A model generated the notes under the pieces. That model had not been told where the DNA came from. It saw nothing but the letters and a program-made list of their open reading frames with translations, and did not search any database. The position numbers were made by a program, and so were the translations under genes. A stretch of 64,000 nucleotides of DNA from Streptomyces showdoensis (GTDB lineage: Bacteria; Actinomycetota; Actinomycetes; Streptomycetales; Streptomycetaceae): assembly GCF_039535475.1 (NCBI RefSeq), contig NZ_BAAAXG010000026.1:1-64000 (forward strand), in the 5' to 3' direction. This document shows, piece by piece, positions 12,607 to 19,833 of this stretch (positions within the stretch are counted from its first letter, which is position 1; each line of letters starts with the position of its first letter).

Positions 12607-14830
12607 TCACGCCCATCCGCTGGGTGGCCCGGGTGAGCGCCACGTACAGGTCGTTGATCCCGTGCGTGGCGCCGTCCCGGATGCCGTCGGGGTCGACGAC
12701 GAGGACGGTGTCGAACTCCAGGCCCTTGGCCTGGCGCGGGTCGAGCAGCACGACCGGCCGGGTGAGGTCGGGCTTCGGCCCGTACGAGGCGTCGGGCAGG
12801 GCGGCGAGCAGTGCCGGGTGGAGGGCGACCGGGGCGATCACCGCCAGCCGGCCCTCGCCGCGCGGCTCGGCGGCGACCGCGTCGGCGGTCTCCTTGACCG
12901 GGTCCTCGACGGTCCGGTCCCAGGGTTCGACGCCGGTGGAGCGGACCGAGCGGGGCGGCTCGAAGGCCGGGTCGGCGGCGCGCCGCACCTCGGCGGCGAC
13001 GGCCATGATCTCGGCCGGGGTCCGGTAGTTGACACCGAGCCGGACGAGCTCCCAGCGGTCCTCCACGTACGGGGCGAGAATCCCCTCCCAGGAGCCGACG
13101 CCGGCCGGGTCGCCGGTCTGGGCGGGGTCGCCGACCAGGGTCATGGAGCGGGTCGGGCTGCGGCGCATGAGGAGCCGCCAGGTCATCGCGGAGAGCTCCT
13201 GGGCCTCGTCGACGATGATGTGCCCGAAGGCCCAGGTGCGGTCGGCGGCGGCGCGCTCGGCGGCGCTGCGGTGGTCGGCCTCCTCGTGCCGTTCGGCGAA
13301 GCGCTCGGCGTCGATGATGTCGTGCGCGGAGAGGACCTCGGAGGCGTCCTTGTCGAGCTCCTCCTTGTCCTCGAACTCGTAGGTGCGGGAGGCGAAGGAG
13401 ACGTCGAGGACGCCCTGCGCGTACTGGATCTGCTTCTGCCGCTCGGCCTCCTCGGCGGCGCGGGCGGCGGAGTCGTCCTCGCCGAGGAGTTCGGCGGCCT
13501 CGTCGAGCAGGGGCACGTCGGCGGGGGTCCAGGGGCCGTCTCCGGTGCGCCGGATCTCCTCGGCGTCCGCCTCGTCCAGGTGGGTGGGCTCGGCGAGGTA
13601 GTCGGCGAGGAACTCCTGCGGGGTGAGCTCCGGCCAGAGGGTGTCGAGGGCGGCGTGCACCTCGGGGTTGGCGGCGACGCCCTTGGCCAGCAGGGCGCGG
13701 TCGTCGGGGCCGAGGAAGTTCGGCCCGCCGTAGGGGTCGGCGCCGATGCGGTCGGCGAGCTGCTCGGCCAGGGCGTCGAGGACCTGGAAGACGAAGTAGG
13801 GGCGGGCGAGGTTGTGCGGGAGGAAGGTCTCGCGGGCCTTGTGGCGGGCTTCGAGGGCCATGTCCCAGTCGATGACCAGGTCGCCGTCCTCGTGCGGGAC
13901 GGTCAGCGGCTCGCCGCGCTCGGGGACCTGCTGGCGGTCGCGCACGGCGGCGGCGAGGGCCCCGGCCATGACGGCGGAGCCCTTGACGGCCGCGGCGCGG
14001 GGGGTGTCGGTGCCGGTGGCGCGGACGCCGGGGAAGAGCTCGCCCGGGGTGGCGAGCAGGACGCCGGTCTCGCCGAGGGAGGGCAGCACGTTGCCGATGT
14101 AGCCGAGGAAGGCGGGGTTGGGGCCGACGATGAGCACGGCCCGCTTGGCGAGCTGCTCGCGGTGGGCGTAGAGCAGGTAGGCGGCGCGGTGCAGGGCGAC
14201 GGCGGTCTTGCCGGTGCCGGGGCCGCCCTCGACGACGAGGACCCCGCGGTGCGGGGAGCGGATGATGGCGTCCTGCTCGGCCTGGATGGTCTGCACGATG
14301 TCGTGCATGCGGCCGGTGCGGGCGGCGTCGAGCGCGGCGAGCAGCACCTCGTCGGCGTCCCGGCTCTCGTGCCCGGTGCGGGTGGCGTCGGCGAGGTCGA
14401 GCACCTCGTCGTGGAGCGAGACGACCTCACGGCCCTGGGTGGTGATGTGCCGCCGGCGGCTGAGGCCCATGGGCTCGTATCCGGTGGCGAGGTAGAAGGG
14501 CCGGGCGATCTCGGCGCGCCAGTCGACGACGAGGGGGGTGCGGTTCGGGTCGTCCTCGCGGATGCCGATCCGGCCGATGTGGTGGTCGCGCCCGTCCTGG
14601 AAGACGAGCCGGCCGAAGCAGAGCCCGGTCTCGCCCGCGTTGAAGGCGGCCAGCAGCCCGGACTGCTCGGCGACGAGCACGTCCCGCTCCAGCCGTGCCT
14701 GCGCGCTGCCCTCCCCGGAGGTGGCGAGCGCCCGCGCGACTCCGGCCTCGGCCTGGTCCCTCAGGTCGTCGAGTCGTGCGTACAGCTCGTTGATGAATCG
14801 CTGTTCGTTCCGAAATTCCTCGGTTGACAA
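12593..14830 (-). CDS. helR: HelR/HelD-type RNA polymerase-associated UvrD-like ATPase
   Basis: A 745-residue superfamily-1 helicase-like motor. Members bind RNA polymerase and remove it from stalled or inhibitor-bound complexes; actinobacterial HelR proteins protect against rifamycins. Walker A is GGPGTGKT (residues 202-209) and the DEAQ box sits in [11 protein letters not shown]. Motif III-like [10 protein letters not shown] and VNYRTPAEI follow. The N-terminal helical arm (residues 1-60) resembles the secondary-channel arm of HelD proteins. The start appears to be TTG 14828-14830, after GGGAG. This codon overlaps the -35 box of the divergent glycosyltransferase promoter. I am sure of the family and less sure of the HelR role. 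Confidence 0.88.
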   Translation of the reverse strand: MSTEEFRNEQRFINELYARLDDLRDQAEAGVARALATSGEGSAQARLERDVLVAEQSGLLAAFNAGETGLCFGRLVFQDGRDHHIGRIGIREDDPNRTPLVVDWRAEIARPFYLATGYEPMGLSRRRHITTQGREVVSLHDEVLDLADATRTGHESRDADEVLLAALDAARTGRMHDIVQTIQAEQDAIIRSPHRGVLVVEGGPGTGKTAVALHRAAYLLYAHREQLAKRAVLIVGPNPAFLGYIGNVLPSLGETGVLLATPGELFPGVRATGTDTPRAAAVKGSAVMAGALAAAVRDRQQVPERGEPLTVPHEDGDLVIDWDMALEARHKARETFLPHNLARPYFVFQVLDALAEQLADRIGADPYGGPNFLGPDDRALLAKGVAANPEVHAALDTLWPELTPQEFLADYLAEPTHLDEADAEEIRRTGDGPWTPADVPLLDEAAELLGEDDSAARAAEEAERQKQIQYAQGVLDVSFASRTYEFEDKEELDKDASEVLSAHDIIDAERFAERHEEADHRSAAERAAADRTWAFGHIIVDEAQELSAMTWRLLMRRSPTRSMTLVGDPAQTGDPAGVGSWEGILAPYVEDRWELVRLGVNYRTPAEIMAVAAEVRRAADPAFEPPRSVRSTGVEPWDRTVEDPVKETADAVAAEPRGEGRLAVIAPVALHPALLAALPDASYGPKPDLTRPVVLLDPRQAKGLEFDTVLVVDPDGIRDGATHGINDLYVALTRATQRMGVIRPA

Positions 14831-14853
14831 TTCGACTCCCGGCGCGATACAGT
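14824..14853 (+). promoter_or_regulatory. Strong sigma-70-like promoter of the glycosyltransferase gene
   Basis: TTGACA (14824-14829), 18-bp spacer, TACAGT (14848-14853). The consensus -35 is rare in this GC-rich window, and the box overlaps the helR start codon on the other strand. The predicted transcript starts near 14860, leaving a leader of about 125 nt. Confidence 0.7.
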
Positions 14854-14870
14854 GCGTGTATTGAACTTCT

Positions 14871-14897
14871 CCGTGTCTTTTCCATGTCCAGACACGG
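14871..14897 (+). promoter_or_regulatory. Leader stem-loop before the glycosyltransferase attenuator
   Basis: Perfect 8-bp arms CCGTGTCT (14871-14878) and AGACACGG (14890-14897) with an 11-nt loop. It lies in the 5' leader upstream of the terminator and may be an operator, a sensor stem or part of an anti-terminator. Confidence 0.5.
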
Positions 14898-14923
14898 AAT
14901 CTATTAATATACGCGAGACCCCA

Positions 14924-14956
14924 CCCCGACTGTCCATTCTAGTCCGGGGCTTTTTT
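14924..14956 (+). terminator. Intrinsic terminator in the leader (attenuator)
   Basis: The stem CCCCGACT (14924-14931) pairs with AGTC-C-GGGG (14941-14949) with one bulged base. It is followed by C and six T (14951-14956). It lies between the promoter and the start codon at 14987, so full transcription needs readthrough. Canonical T-tract terminators are uncommon in Streptomyces, which makes this one notable. Confidence 0.7.
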
Positions 14957-14986
14957 GTGTCCGCGGACGATGACGGGGGAAACGTC

Positions 14987-16207
14987 ATGCGTGTGGTGCT
15001 GTCGGCGTACGACTCGCGCGGGGGTGTCGAGCCGCTGGTCGGGCTCGCGGTGCGGCTGGGCGGACTCGGCGCCCGGGTGCTGGTGTGCGCGCCGCCCGAC
15101 GAGGAGTTCGCGAAGCGGCTCGCCGGGGTCGGGGTCGAGATGGTGCCGACCGGGGCCTCGGTGCGCGACCTGGTGAGCGGCAAGGTCCCGCCCTCGCCCG
15201 GCGGGGTGCCCCGACGGGCCGCCGAACTGGTCGCCGCGTTCCACGAGAACGTCTCCGCCGTGGCGGAGGGGTGCGACGTGCTCCTCGCGACCGGCCTGGT
15301 CCCGGCCGTGGCCGGGGTGAAGTCGGTGTCCGAGAAGCTGGGCATCCCCTACGTCTACGCGAGCTACCAGCCGGTCAGCCTGCCGTCCCCGCACCACCCG
15401 CCGATCCCGCGGCCCGGCCGGCCGCTCCCGGCGGACGTCACCGACAACGCGGCGCTGTGGCGGCGGGACGCCAGGGACGCGCAGGACGTGTTCGGCGAGG
15501 CGGTCAACGGCCACCGGGTGTCGGTCGGCCTGCCGCCGGTGGACGACATCCGCGACCACGTGTTCACCGACCGGCCGTGGCTGGCCGCGGATCCGGTCCT
15601 CGCCCCGTGGCGGCGGCCCGCGGAGCTCGACGTGGTGCAGACCGGCGCGTGGGTGCTCCCGGACGAGCGCCCGCTCCCCGCCGGCCTGACGGCCTTCCTG
15701 GACGCCGGCGAACCGCCCGTGTACGTGGGCTTCGGCAGCGTGCCCGTACGCGATCCGCACGAGGTCGCCCGGGCGGCCGTCGAGGCGGTCCGGGCGCACG
15801 GCCGCCGGGTGCTGCTCTCGCGCGGCTGGGCCGAGCTGGCCCCGGCCGACGCCGGGGACGACTGCTTCACGGTCGGCGAGGCCAACCACCAGGCGCTGTT
15901 CCGCCGGGTGGCCGCCGTCGTGCACCACGGCGGCGCGGGCACCACGACCACCGCCACCCGGGCGGGCGCGCCCCAGGTGATCGTGGCCCAGGGCGGCGAC
16001 CAGCCGTACTTCGCCGAGCGGGTCTCCGCCCTGGGCATCGGCGCGGCGCACGAGGGCCCGACGCCGGCCTTCGCGACCCTGTCCGCCGCGCTGGGGACGG
16101 CCCTGGCCCCGGAGACCCGCGAGCGGGCCGCCGCCGTGGCCGCGGACTTCGACCAGGACGGGGCGGCGACGGCCGCGCGGCTGCTGGCCGGGATCGCCGG
16201 GCGGTAG
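14987..16207 (+). CDS. GT1 family glycosyltransferase (MGT/antibiotic-type)
   Basis: A 406-residue GT-B enzyme expected to move a nucleotide-activated sugar to a small-molecule acceptor in the cytoplasm. The N-terminus MRVVLSAYDSRGGVEPLVG resembles vancomycin-type glycosyltransferases. The C-terminal donor motif is HHGGAGTTTTATRAG (His313 first), followed by QGGDQPYFAERV. ATG 14987 follows GGGGGA with a 6-base gap; longer in-frame starts lie at or before the transcription start. It diverges from helR. GT1 enzymes of this type are known to inactivate rifamycins and macrolides, but the acceptor here cannot be told from sequence. Confidence 0.88.
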   Translation: MRVVLSAYDSRGGVEPLVGLAVRLGGLGARVLVCAPPDEEFAKRLAGVGVEMVPTGASVRDLVSGKVPPSPGGVPRRAAELVAAFHENVSAVAEGCDVLLATGLVPAVAGVKSVSEKLGIPYVYASYQPVSLPSPHHPPIPRPGRPLPADVTDNAALWRRDARDAQDVFGEAVNGHRVSVGLPPVDDIRDHVFTDRPWLAADPVLAPWRRPAELDVVQTGAWVLPDERPLPAGLTAFLDAGEPPVYVGFGSVPVRDPHEVARAAVEAVRAHGRRVLLSRGWAELAPADAGDDCFTVGEANHQALFRRVAAVVHHGGAGTTTTATRAGAPQVIVAQGGDQPYFAERVSALGIGAAHEGPTPAFATLSAALGTALAPETRERAAAVAADFDQDGAATAARLLAGIAGR

Positions 16208-16260
16208 GACCGGGGGCCGGGCGGGGTGGAGCGTGACGCCGCCCCCGCCCCGGGCAACCC

Positions 16261-16611
16261 CTACGCCCGGGACGGCTCCAGGACGTCGGCCAGCTCCTCA
16301 AGGAGCCGGCGCTTGGGGCGGGCGCCCACCAGCGACCTCACGGGCTCGCCCCGGTCGAAGACCAGCAGGGTCGGGGTCCCCAGCACCCCGTACCGCACCG
16401 TGGTGAGCGGGTTGTGGTCCACGTCCATCTCGACGATCCGCAGCCGCTCCTCCCCCACCTCCGCCGCGATGGCGCCGAGCACCGGCTTCAGCTGCCGGCA
16501 CGGTCCGCACCACTGCGCGGTGAACTTCACGAGCACCGGCGTTCCGGCGCCCAGGACCTCGGTGTCGAAGTCCGCGTCCGTGACCTGTGCCAGGCCCTCC
16601 GCGTACGTCAT
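16261..16611 (-). CDS. trxA: Thioredoxin
   Basis: A 116-residue cytoplasmic thioredoxin that reduces protein disulfides. The active site is WCGPC (residues 34-38) in KFTAQWCGPCRQLKPV, and the cis-proline loop is VLGTPTLLVF. The length is that of a single-domain thioredoxin. Its ATG overlaps the MerR stop as ATGA, so the two are translationally coupled and it is probably a target of that regulator's own promoter. I cannot say which thioredoxin paralogue of the organism it is. Confidence 0.93.
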   Translation of the reverse strand: MTYAEGLAQVTDADFDTEVLGAGTPVLVKFTAQWCGPCRQLKPVLGAIAAEVGEERLRIVEMDVDHNPLTTVRYGVLGTPTLLVFDRGEPVRSLVGARPKRRLLEELADVLEPSRA

Positions 16612-17009
16612 TCCGTCGCTCCTCCCAGTTCGCATCGTGGTTCCGGGCCGCCCGGCAGTTCCGCCTCGGCCCGCAGGAGCTGCGCGCCGACCTGGGCGCG
16701 CACCTCCTTCAGCTGCTCGATGAGCCCGTCGAGTTCGGCCAGCTTGCGCCGGTACACGTCGAGCGACGCGGGGCACGCGTCGCCCGCCGGGTGCCCGGCC
16801 CGCAGGCAGTCCACGAACGGCCGGGCGTCCTCCAGGTCGAACCCGAAGTCCTGCAGGGTCCGGATCTGCTGGAGCAGCCGCAGGTCGTCCTCGTCGTAGG
16901 AGCGGTAACCGTTCTCCGTGCGCCGTGCGGTCAGGAGACCCCGGGACTCGTAGTAGCGCAGAGTCCGCGTGGTCGTCCCCGCCCGCTCGGCAAGCTCGCC
17001 GATTCGCAT
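16608..17009 (-). CDS. MerR family regulator coupled to thioredoxin
   Basis: A 133-residue MerR-type activator. The N-terminal winged helix is MRIGELAERAGTTTRTLRYY, followed by the usual dimer helix ELDGLIEQLKEVRAQVGAQL. The C-terminal part holds three Cys, in DCLRAG, DACPAS and RCELGG, at places where family members bind metals or sense redox. The gene precedes trxA and overlaps it by ATGA. Its own upstream region has the MerR promoter layout described at 17017-17047. A thiol or metal signal is an inference from the neighbour and the cysteines. Confidence 0.88.
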   Translation of the reverse strand: MRIGELAERAGTTTRTLRYYESRGLLTARRTENGYRSYDEDDLRLLQQIRTLQDFGFDLEDARPFVDCLRAGHPAGDACPASLDVYRRKLAELDGLIEQLKEVRAQVGAQLLRAEAELPGGPEPRCELGGATE

Positions 17010-17372
17010 GTCCCCGAACGTAATCCTTGACGCCGACGTCAAGGCAAGCAGAGAGCCCACCGGCCCCGCGCCCGGCCGGTTCAGGGGCGCTCCCGGTGGA
17101 GGGCGGCCACGGGGACGGCCCGGGCGGAACCGGGCGGAGTCGTGTGCGGTGTCCCGGACCTGGCGCCGGTGGGGGTGAGAGGGAGGGGCACCCGTCCCTC
17201 GAAGGGGCTGCCGGGCCGGCCGGCACGGGTGCGGAACGCGTCGATGACGCGGGAGTCGAAGTGGAGGGGCAAAGCCGTCCCTACGGTCCTCTTGCCTCCA
17301 TGTCTCCGCTTTCCAGCGCGGACCGACACGCGACGCGAGTGCCTCCATCTCAACGACGGATCCCGCGGTCTG
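17010..17372. other. Intergenic region MerR/Lrp, no gene seen
   Basis: 363 bases between the merR start and the lrp stop, both genes being on the minus strand. Apart from the MerR promoter at its left end I see no gene or clear terminator. An open frame at 17081-17353 (minus) has arginine-rich composition and no family resemblance. Confidence 0.5.
17017..17047 (-). promoter_or_regulatory. MerR-type promoter with long spacer and dyad
   Basis: On the minus strand TTGCCT (17042-17047) and TACGTT (17017-17022) are separated by 19 bp, the overlong spacer typical of MerR-activated promoters. A dyad with arms CCTTGACG/CGTCAAGG (17025-17044) lies between and over them. The -10 box ends only 7 bases before the ATG, so the mRNA may be leaderless. 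Confidence 0.65.
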
Positions 17373-17894
17373 TCAAGCCCCCGGCGGCAGCAGCGGCTTC
17401 CGCTCGACCGGCGAGGTGAGCACGATCGACGTCGTCGTGCGGCCCAGCGCGGAGACCTGTTCCAGGACCTCCTCCAGGTGCACGGTGTCGGTCACCGCGA
17501 CCTTGAGGATCCAGCAGTCCTCGCCGACCACGTGGTGCACCTCGCGGACCTCGGGGCGGGCCATCAGCTCCAGGGTGCGGGGGTGCTTGAGGGTGTAACC
17601 GCCGTGCGGGTTCACCCGGATGAAGGCCTGGATGCCGTAGCCGAGCCGGGCGGCGGAGACCTGCGCCCCGTAGCCGGTGATCGCGCCGCAGTTCTCCAGA
17701 CGGCGGACCCGCTCGGTGACGGCGGCGGGGCTGAGCCGGACCCGGCGGCCGAGCTCGCTGAGTTTGATCCGGCCGTCGCTCTGGAGCAGGTCCAGGATCT
17801 GCCGGTCGATGGGGTCGAGAGCGCCCGCCGTCGTTTCGACGGCGGCGGCGCGCAGCTGCCGAGGTTCCTTCGGCGCGACGGCCCGAACTCCCAT
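17373..17894 (-). CDS. Lrp/AsnC family transcriptional regulator
   Basis: A 173-residue regulator with an N-terminal winged helix (LDPIDRQILDLLQSDGRIKL, then LSPAAVTERVRRLENCGAI) and a C-terminal RAM effector domain (EVREVHHVVGEDCWILKV). This family usually senses amino acids. ATG 17892-17894 is preceded by AGGGGGAG; the longer GTG at 17921 has no ribosome site. It diverges from the epimerase gene with only 44 bp between, so one operator could control both. Confidence 0.9.
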   Translation of the reverse strand: MGVRAVAPKEPRQLRAAAVETTAGALDPIDRQILDLLQSDGRIKLSELGRRVRLSPAAVTERVRRLENCGAITGYGAQVSAARLGYGIQAFIRVNPHGGYTLKHPRTLELMARPEVREVHHVVGEDCWILKVAVTDTVHLEEVLEQVSALGRTTTSIVLTSPVERKPLLPPGA

Positions 17895-17938
17895 GTCTCC
17901 CCCTTCAGATGGCGAGCGCACAACGTAACACTTGAGCC

Positions 17939-18841
17939 ATGGACATTCTGATCATCGGCGGGAACCGCTATTTCGGAAAGCGACTGATCGCGCGCCTGCT
18001 CGACGCCGGACACCGGGTGACGGTGCTCAATCGCGGTTCTTCCGCGGCTCCGGAGGGGACCGTGCGGCTGGTCGCCGACCGGAACGACGAGGCCGCGCTG
18101 GAGAAGGCCCTCGACGGGCGGAGTTTCGACGTCGTGGTGGACCAGGTCTGCTACACCCCGCGCCAGGCGGAGATCGCCCGGCGGGTTTTCGCGGGGCGGA
18201 CCGGGCGCTATCTGATGACCTCGACGGTGGAGGTGTACGCGTACGAGGACTCCGCCGTCCCGGTCCCGGAGGACGCCCTCGACCTGGGCTCGGTGACGGT
18301 CGACACCGGGCTGCCGTGGGAGGACCCGGAGTTCCTCGACGCGCACTACGGCGAGGGGAAGCGGCAGGCCGAGGCGGTGTTCGCGGGCGGTACGGAGTTC
18401 CCGTGGGCCTCGGTGCGGGTGGCGCACGTGCTCGGCGGCGCCGACGACTTCACCGGGCGGCTGGACCACTACGTGCGGCGGATCCGGGCGGGCGAGCCGA
18501 TCGCGGTGCCGCCGGTGAACCGGCCGGCGACCTATGTGTACGTGGAGGAGATCGCCGCATTCCTCGCCTGGGCGGCCGAGGCCGCATTCACCGGCCCCGT
18601 CAACGCGCATTCCCACGGACCGCTGACCACTGCCGAGATCTGCGCCGAGATCGAATCCCAGGTGGGCGGCAGGACCGTATTCGAGGTGGTCGAGGTCGGG
18701 GCGGTCTCCCCGTTCTCCTTCGCCCGTTCCTATGGAATGGACAATTCCCGTGCCGAGGGGCTCGGATACCGTTTCCGGCATTCCTCGGAATGGCTCGCGC
18801 GGGCCGTTTCCGAGACCGTGGCGGCGGGGGCGGGCGCGTGA
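17939..18841 (+). CDS. NAD-dependent epimerase/dehydratase family (extended/atypical SDR)
   Basis: A 300-residue protein with a Rossmann nucleotide-binding N-terminus MDILIIGGNRYFGKRLIARL, a variant of the GxxGxxG loop in which Tyr-Phe replace the usual residues. The conserved Tyr region is less clear (TSTVEVYAYED). Downstream elements fit sugar- or RNA-type SDRs. The substrate is unknown. The stop overlaps the next start (TGATG), so it forms an operon with the aldo-keto reductase. Confidence 0.82.
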   Translation: MDILIIGGNRYFGKRLIARLLDAGHRVTVLNRGSSAAPEGTVRLVADRNDEAALEKALDGRSFDVVVDQVCYTPRQAEIARRVFAGRTGRYLMTSTVEVYAYEDSAVPVPEDALDLGSVTVDTGLPWEDPEFLDAHYGEGKRQAEAVFAGGTEFPWASVRVAHVLGGADDFTGRLDHYVRRIRAGEPIAVPPVNRPATYVYVEEIAAFLAWAAEAAFTGPVNAHSHGPLTTAEICAEIESQVGGRTVFEVVEVGAVSPFSFARSYGMDNSRAEGLGYRFRHSSEWLARAVSETVAAGAGA

Positions 18842-19719
18842 TGCGGCAGCGCGCCCTCGGCGGGGTGGCCGTCGGTGCCGTCGGGCTCGGCACGATGCCC
18901 CTGTCCATCGAGGGGCACCCGGACGGGGCCCGCGCCCTCGCCACCGTCCACGCGGCCCTGGACGCCGGGGTGACCCTGCTCGACACGGCCGACTCCTACC
19001 ACCCGCCGGGCGGGGAGCCGGGCGCGGGCGAGCGGCTCGTGGCCCGGGCGCTCGCGGCCTACGGGGGCGACCGGGACGCGGTGCTGGTGGCCACGAAGGG
19101 CGGCCGCGGCCGGAGTGCCGACGGCGGCTGGACGGTCGACGGGCGGCCGGAACACCTGCGGAGGGCGGCCGAGGCCTCGGCCCGCCGGCTCGGGACCACC
19201 CCCCTCGGCCTGTACCAGCTGCACAAGCCGGACCCGGCCGTCCCGTACGCCGAATCACTCGGCGCGATGAGGGAGCTGCTGGACGCGGGCACGGTCCGGC
19301 TGGCCGGCATCTCCAACGTGGACACCGGGCAGATCCGGCTGGCCCGGGAGATCCTGGGCGAGCGGCTGGTGTCGGTGCAGAACCGCTACTCGCCGGCCGT
19401 CCGCGACGCCGAGGCCGAGCTGCTGCTCTGCGCGGAGCTGGGCCTGGCCTTCCTCCCCTGGAGCCCGCTCGGCGGCATCTCGCGCAGCTCCCTCGACGGT
19501 TCCTCGGCCCAGGAGGAGGACCCGGAGTTCGGGGCCTTCCACCGGGTGGCCCGGGCGCGCGGGGTGAGCCCGCAGCGGGTGGCGCTCGCCTGGTTGCTGG
19601 CGCGGCCGGGAAACGTGCTGCCGATCCCGGGGGCCAGCCGCCCGGAGTCGGCGCGCGATTCGGCGCTGGCGGCCGAACTGGTGCTGACGGAGGCGGAGTT
19701 GGCGGAGCTGGGGGTGTGA
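18841..19719 (+). CDS. Aldo/keto reductase
   Basis: A 292-residue NADPH-dependent TIM-barrel reductase. The catalytic tetrad is visible: Asp and Tyr in LLDTADSYHPP, Lys in LVATKGG and His in LYQLHKPDP. The C-terminal cofactor motif is LPIPGASRPES. It is coupled to the upstream epimerase gene by a one-base overlap, suggesting a shared carbonyl or sugar substrate. No specific substrate can be named. Confidence 0.9.
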   Translation: MRQRALGGVAVGAVGLGTMPLSIEGHPDGARALATVHAALDAGVTLLDTADSYHPPGGEPGAGERLVARALAAYGGDRDAVLVATKGGRGRSADGGWTVDGRPEHLRRAAEASARRLGTTPLGLYQLHKPDPAVPYAESLGAMRELLDAGTVRLAGISNVDTGQIRLAREILGERLVSVQNRYSPAVRDAEAELLLCAELGLAFLPWSPLGGISRSSLDGSSAQEEDPEFGAFHRVARARGVSPQRVALAWLLARPGNVLPIPGASRPESARDSALAAELVLTEAELAELGV

Positions 19720-19776
19720 GAGGTGAAGGCGCCGGACCCATTGACGGGGCCGGTGCCTTCACCTACAAAAGCAACT

Positions 19777-19790
19777 TGAGAGCGCTCTCA
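19777..19790. promoter_or_regulatory. CebR-like LacI-family operator
   Basis: A perfect 14-bp palindrome, TGAGAGCGCTCTCA, 43 bp before the glucanase start. It differs from the CebR box TGGGAGCGCTCCCA only in one symmetrical base pair. A LacI-family sugar repressor very likely binds here. Confidence 0.75.
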
Positions 19791-19833
19791 CGACCTCGCA
19801 GGCCCCCCACGCCCCCCACCGGAGGTGCTCCCC

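Noticed and set aside
14852..14986. In-frame upward extension of the glycosyltransferase to GTG 14852
   Set aside because: That codon lies within the -10 box, so it would not be on the mRNA; ATG 14987 has a good ribosome site and a family-like start.
14831..14986. Rifamycin-associated element in the helR-GT gap
   Set aside because: Only a GGGGCTT half is present, and this is explained by the terminator stem and T run; no matching second half was found.
17081..17353. Possible small gene in the MerR-Lrp gap
   Set aside because: Arg-rich composition, no ribosome site and no family resemblance.
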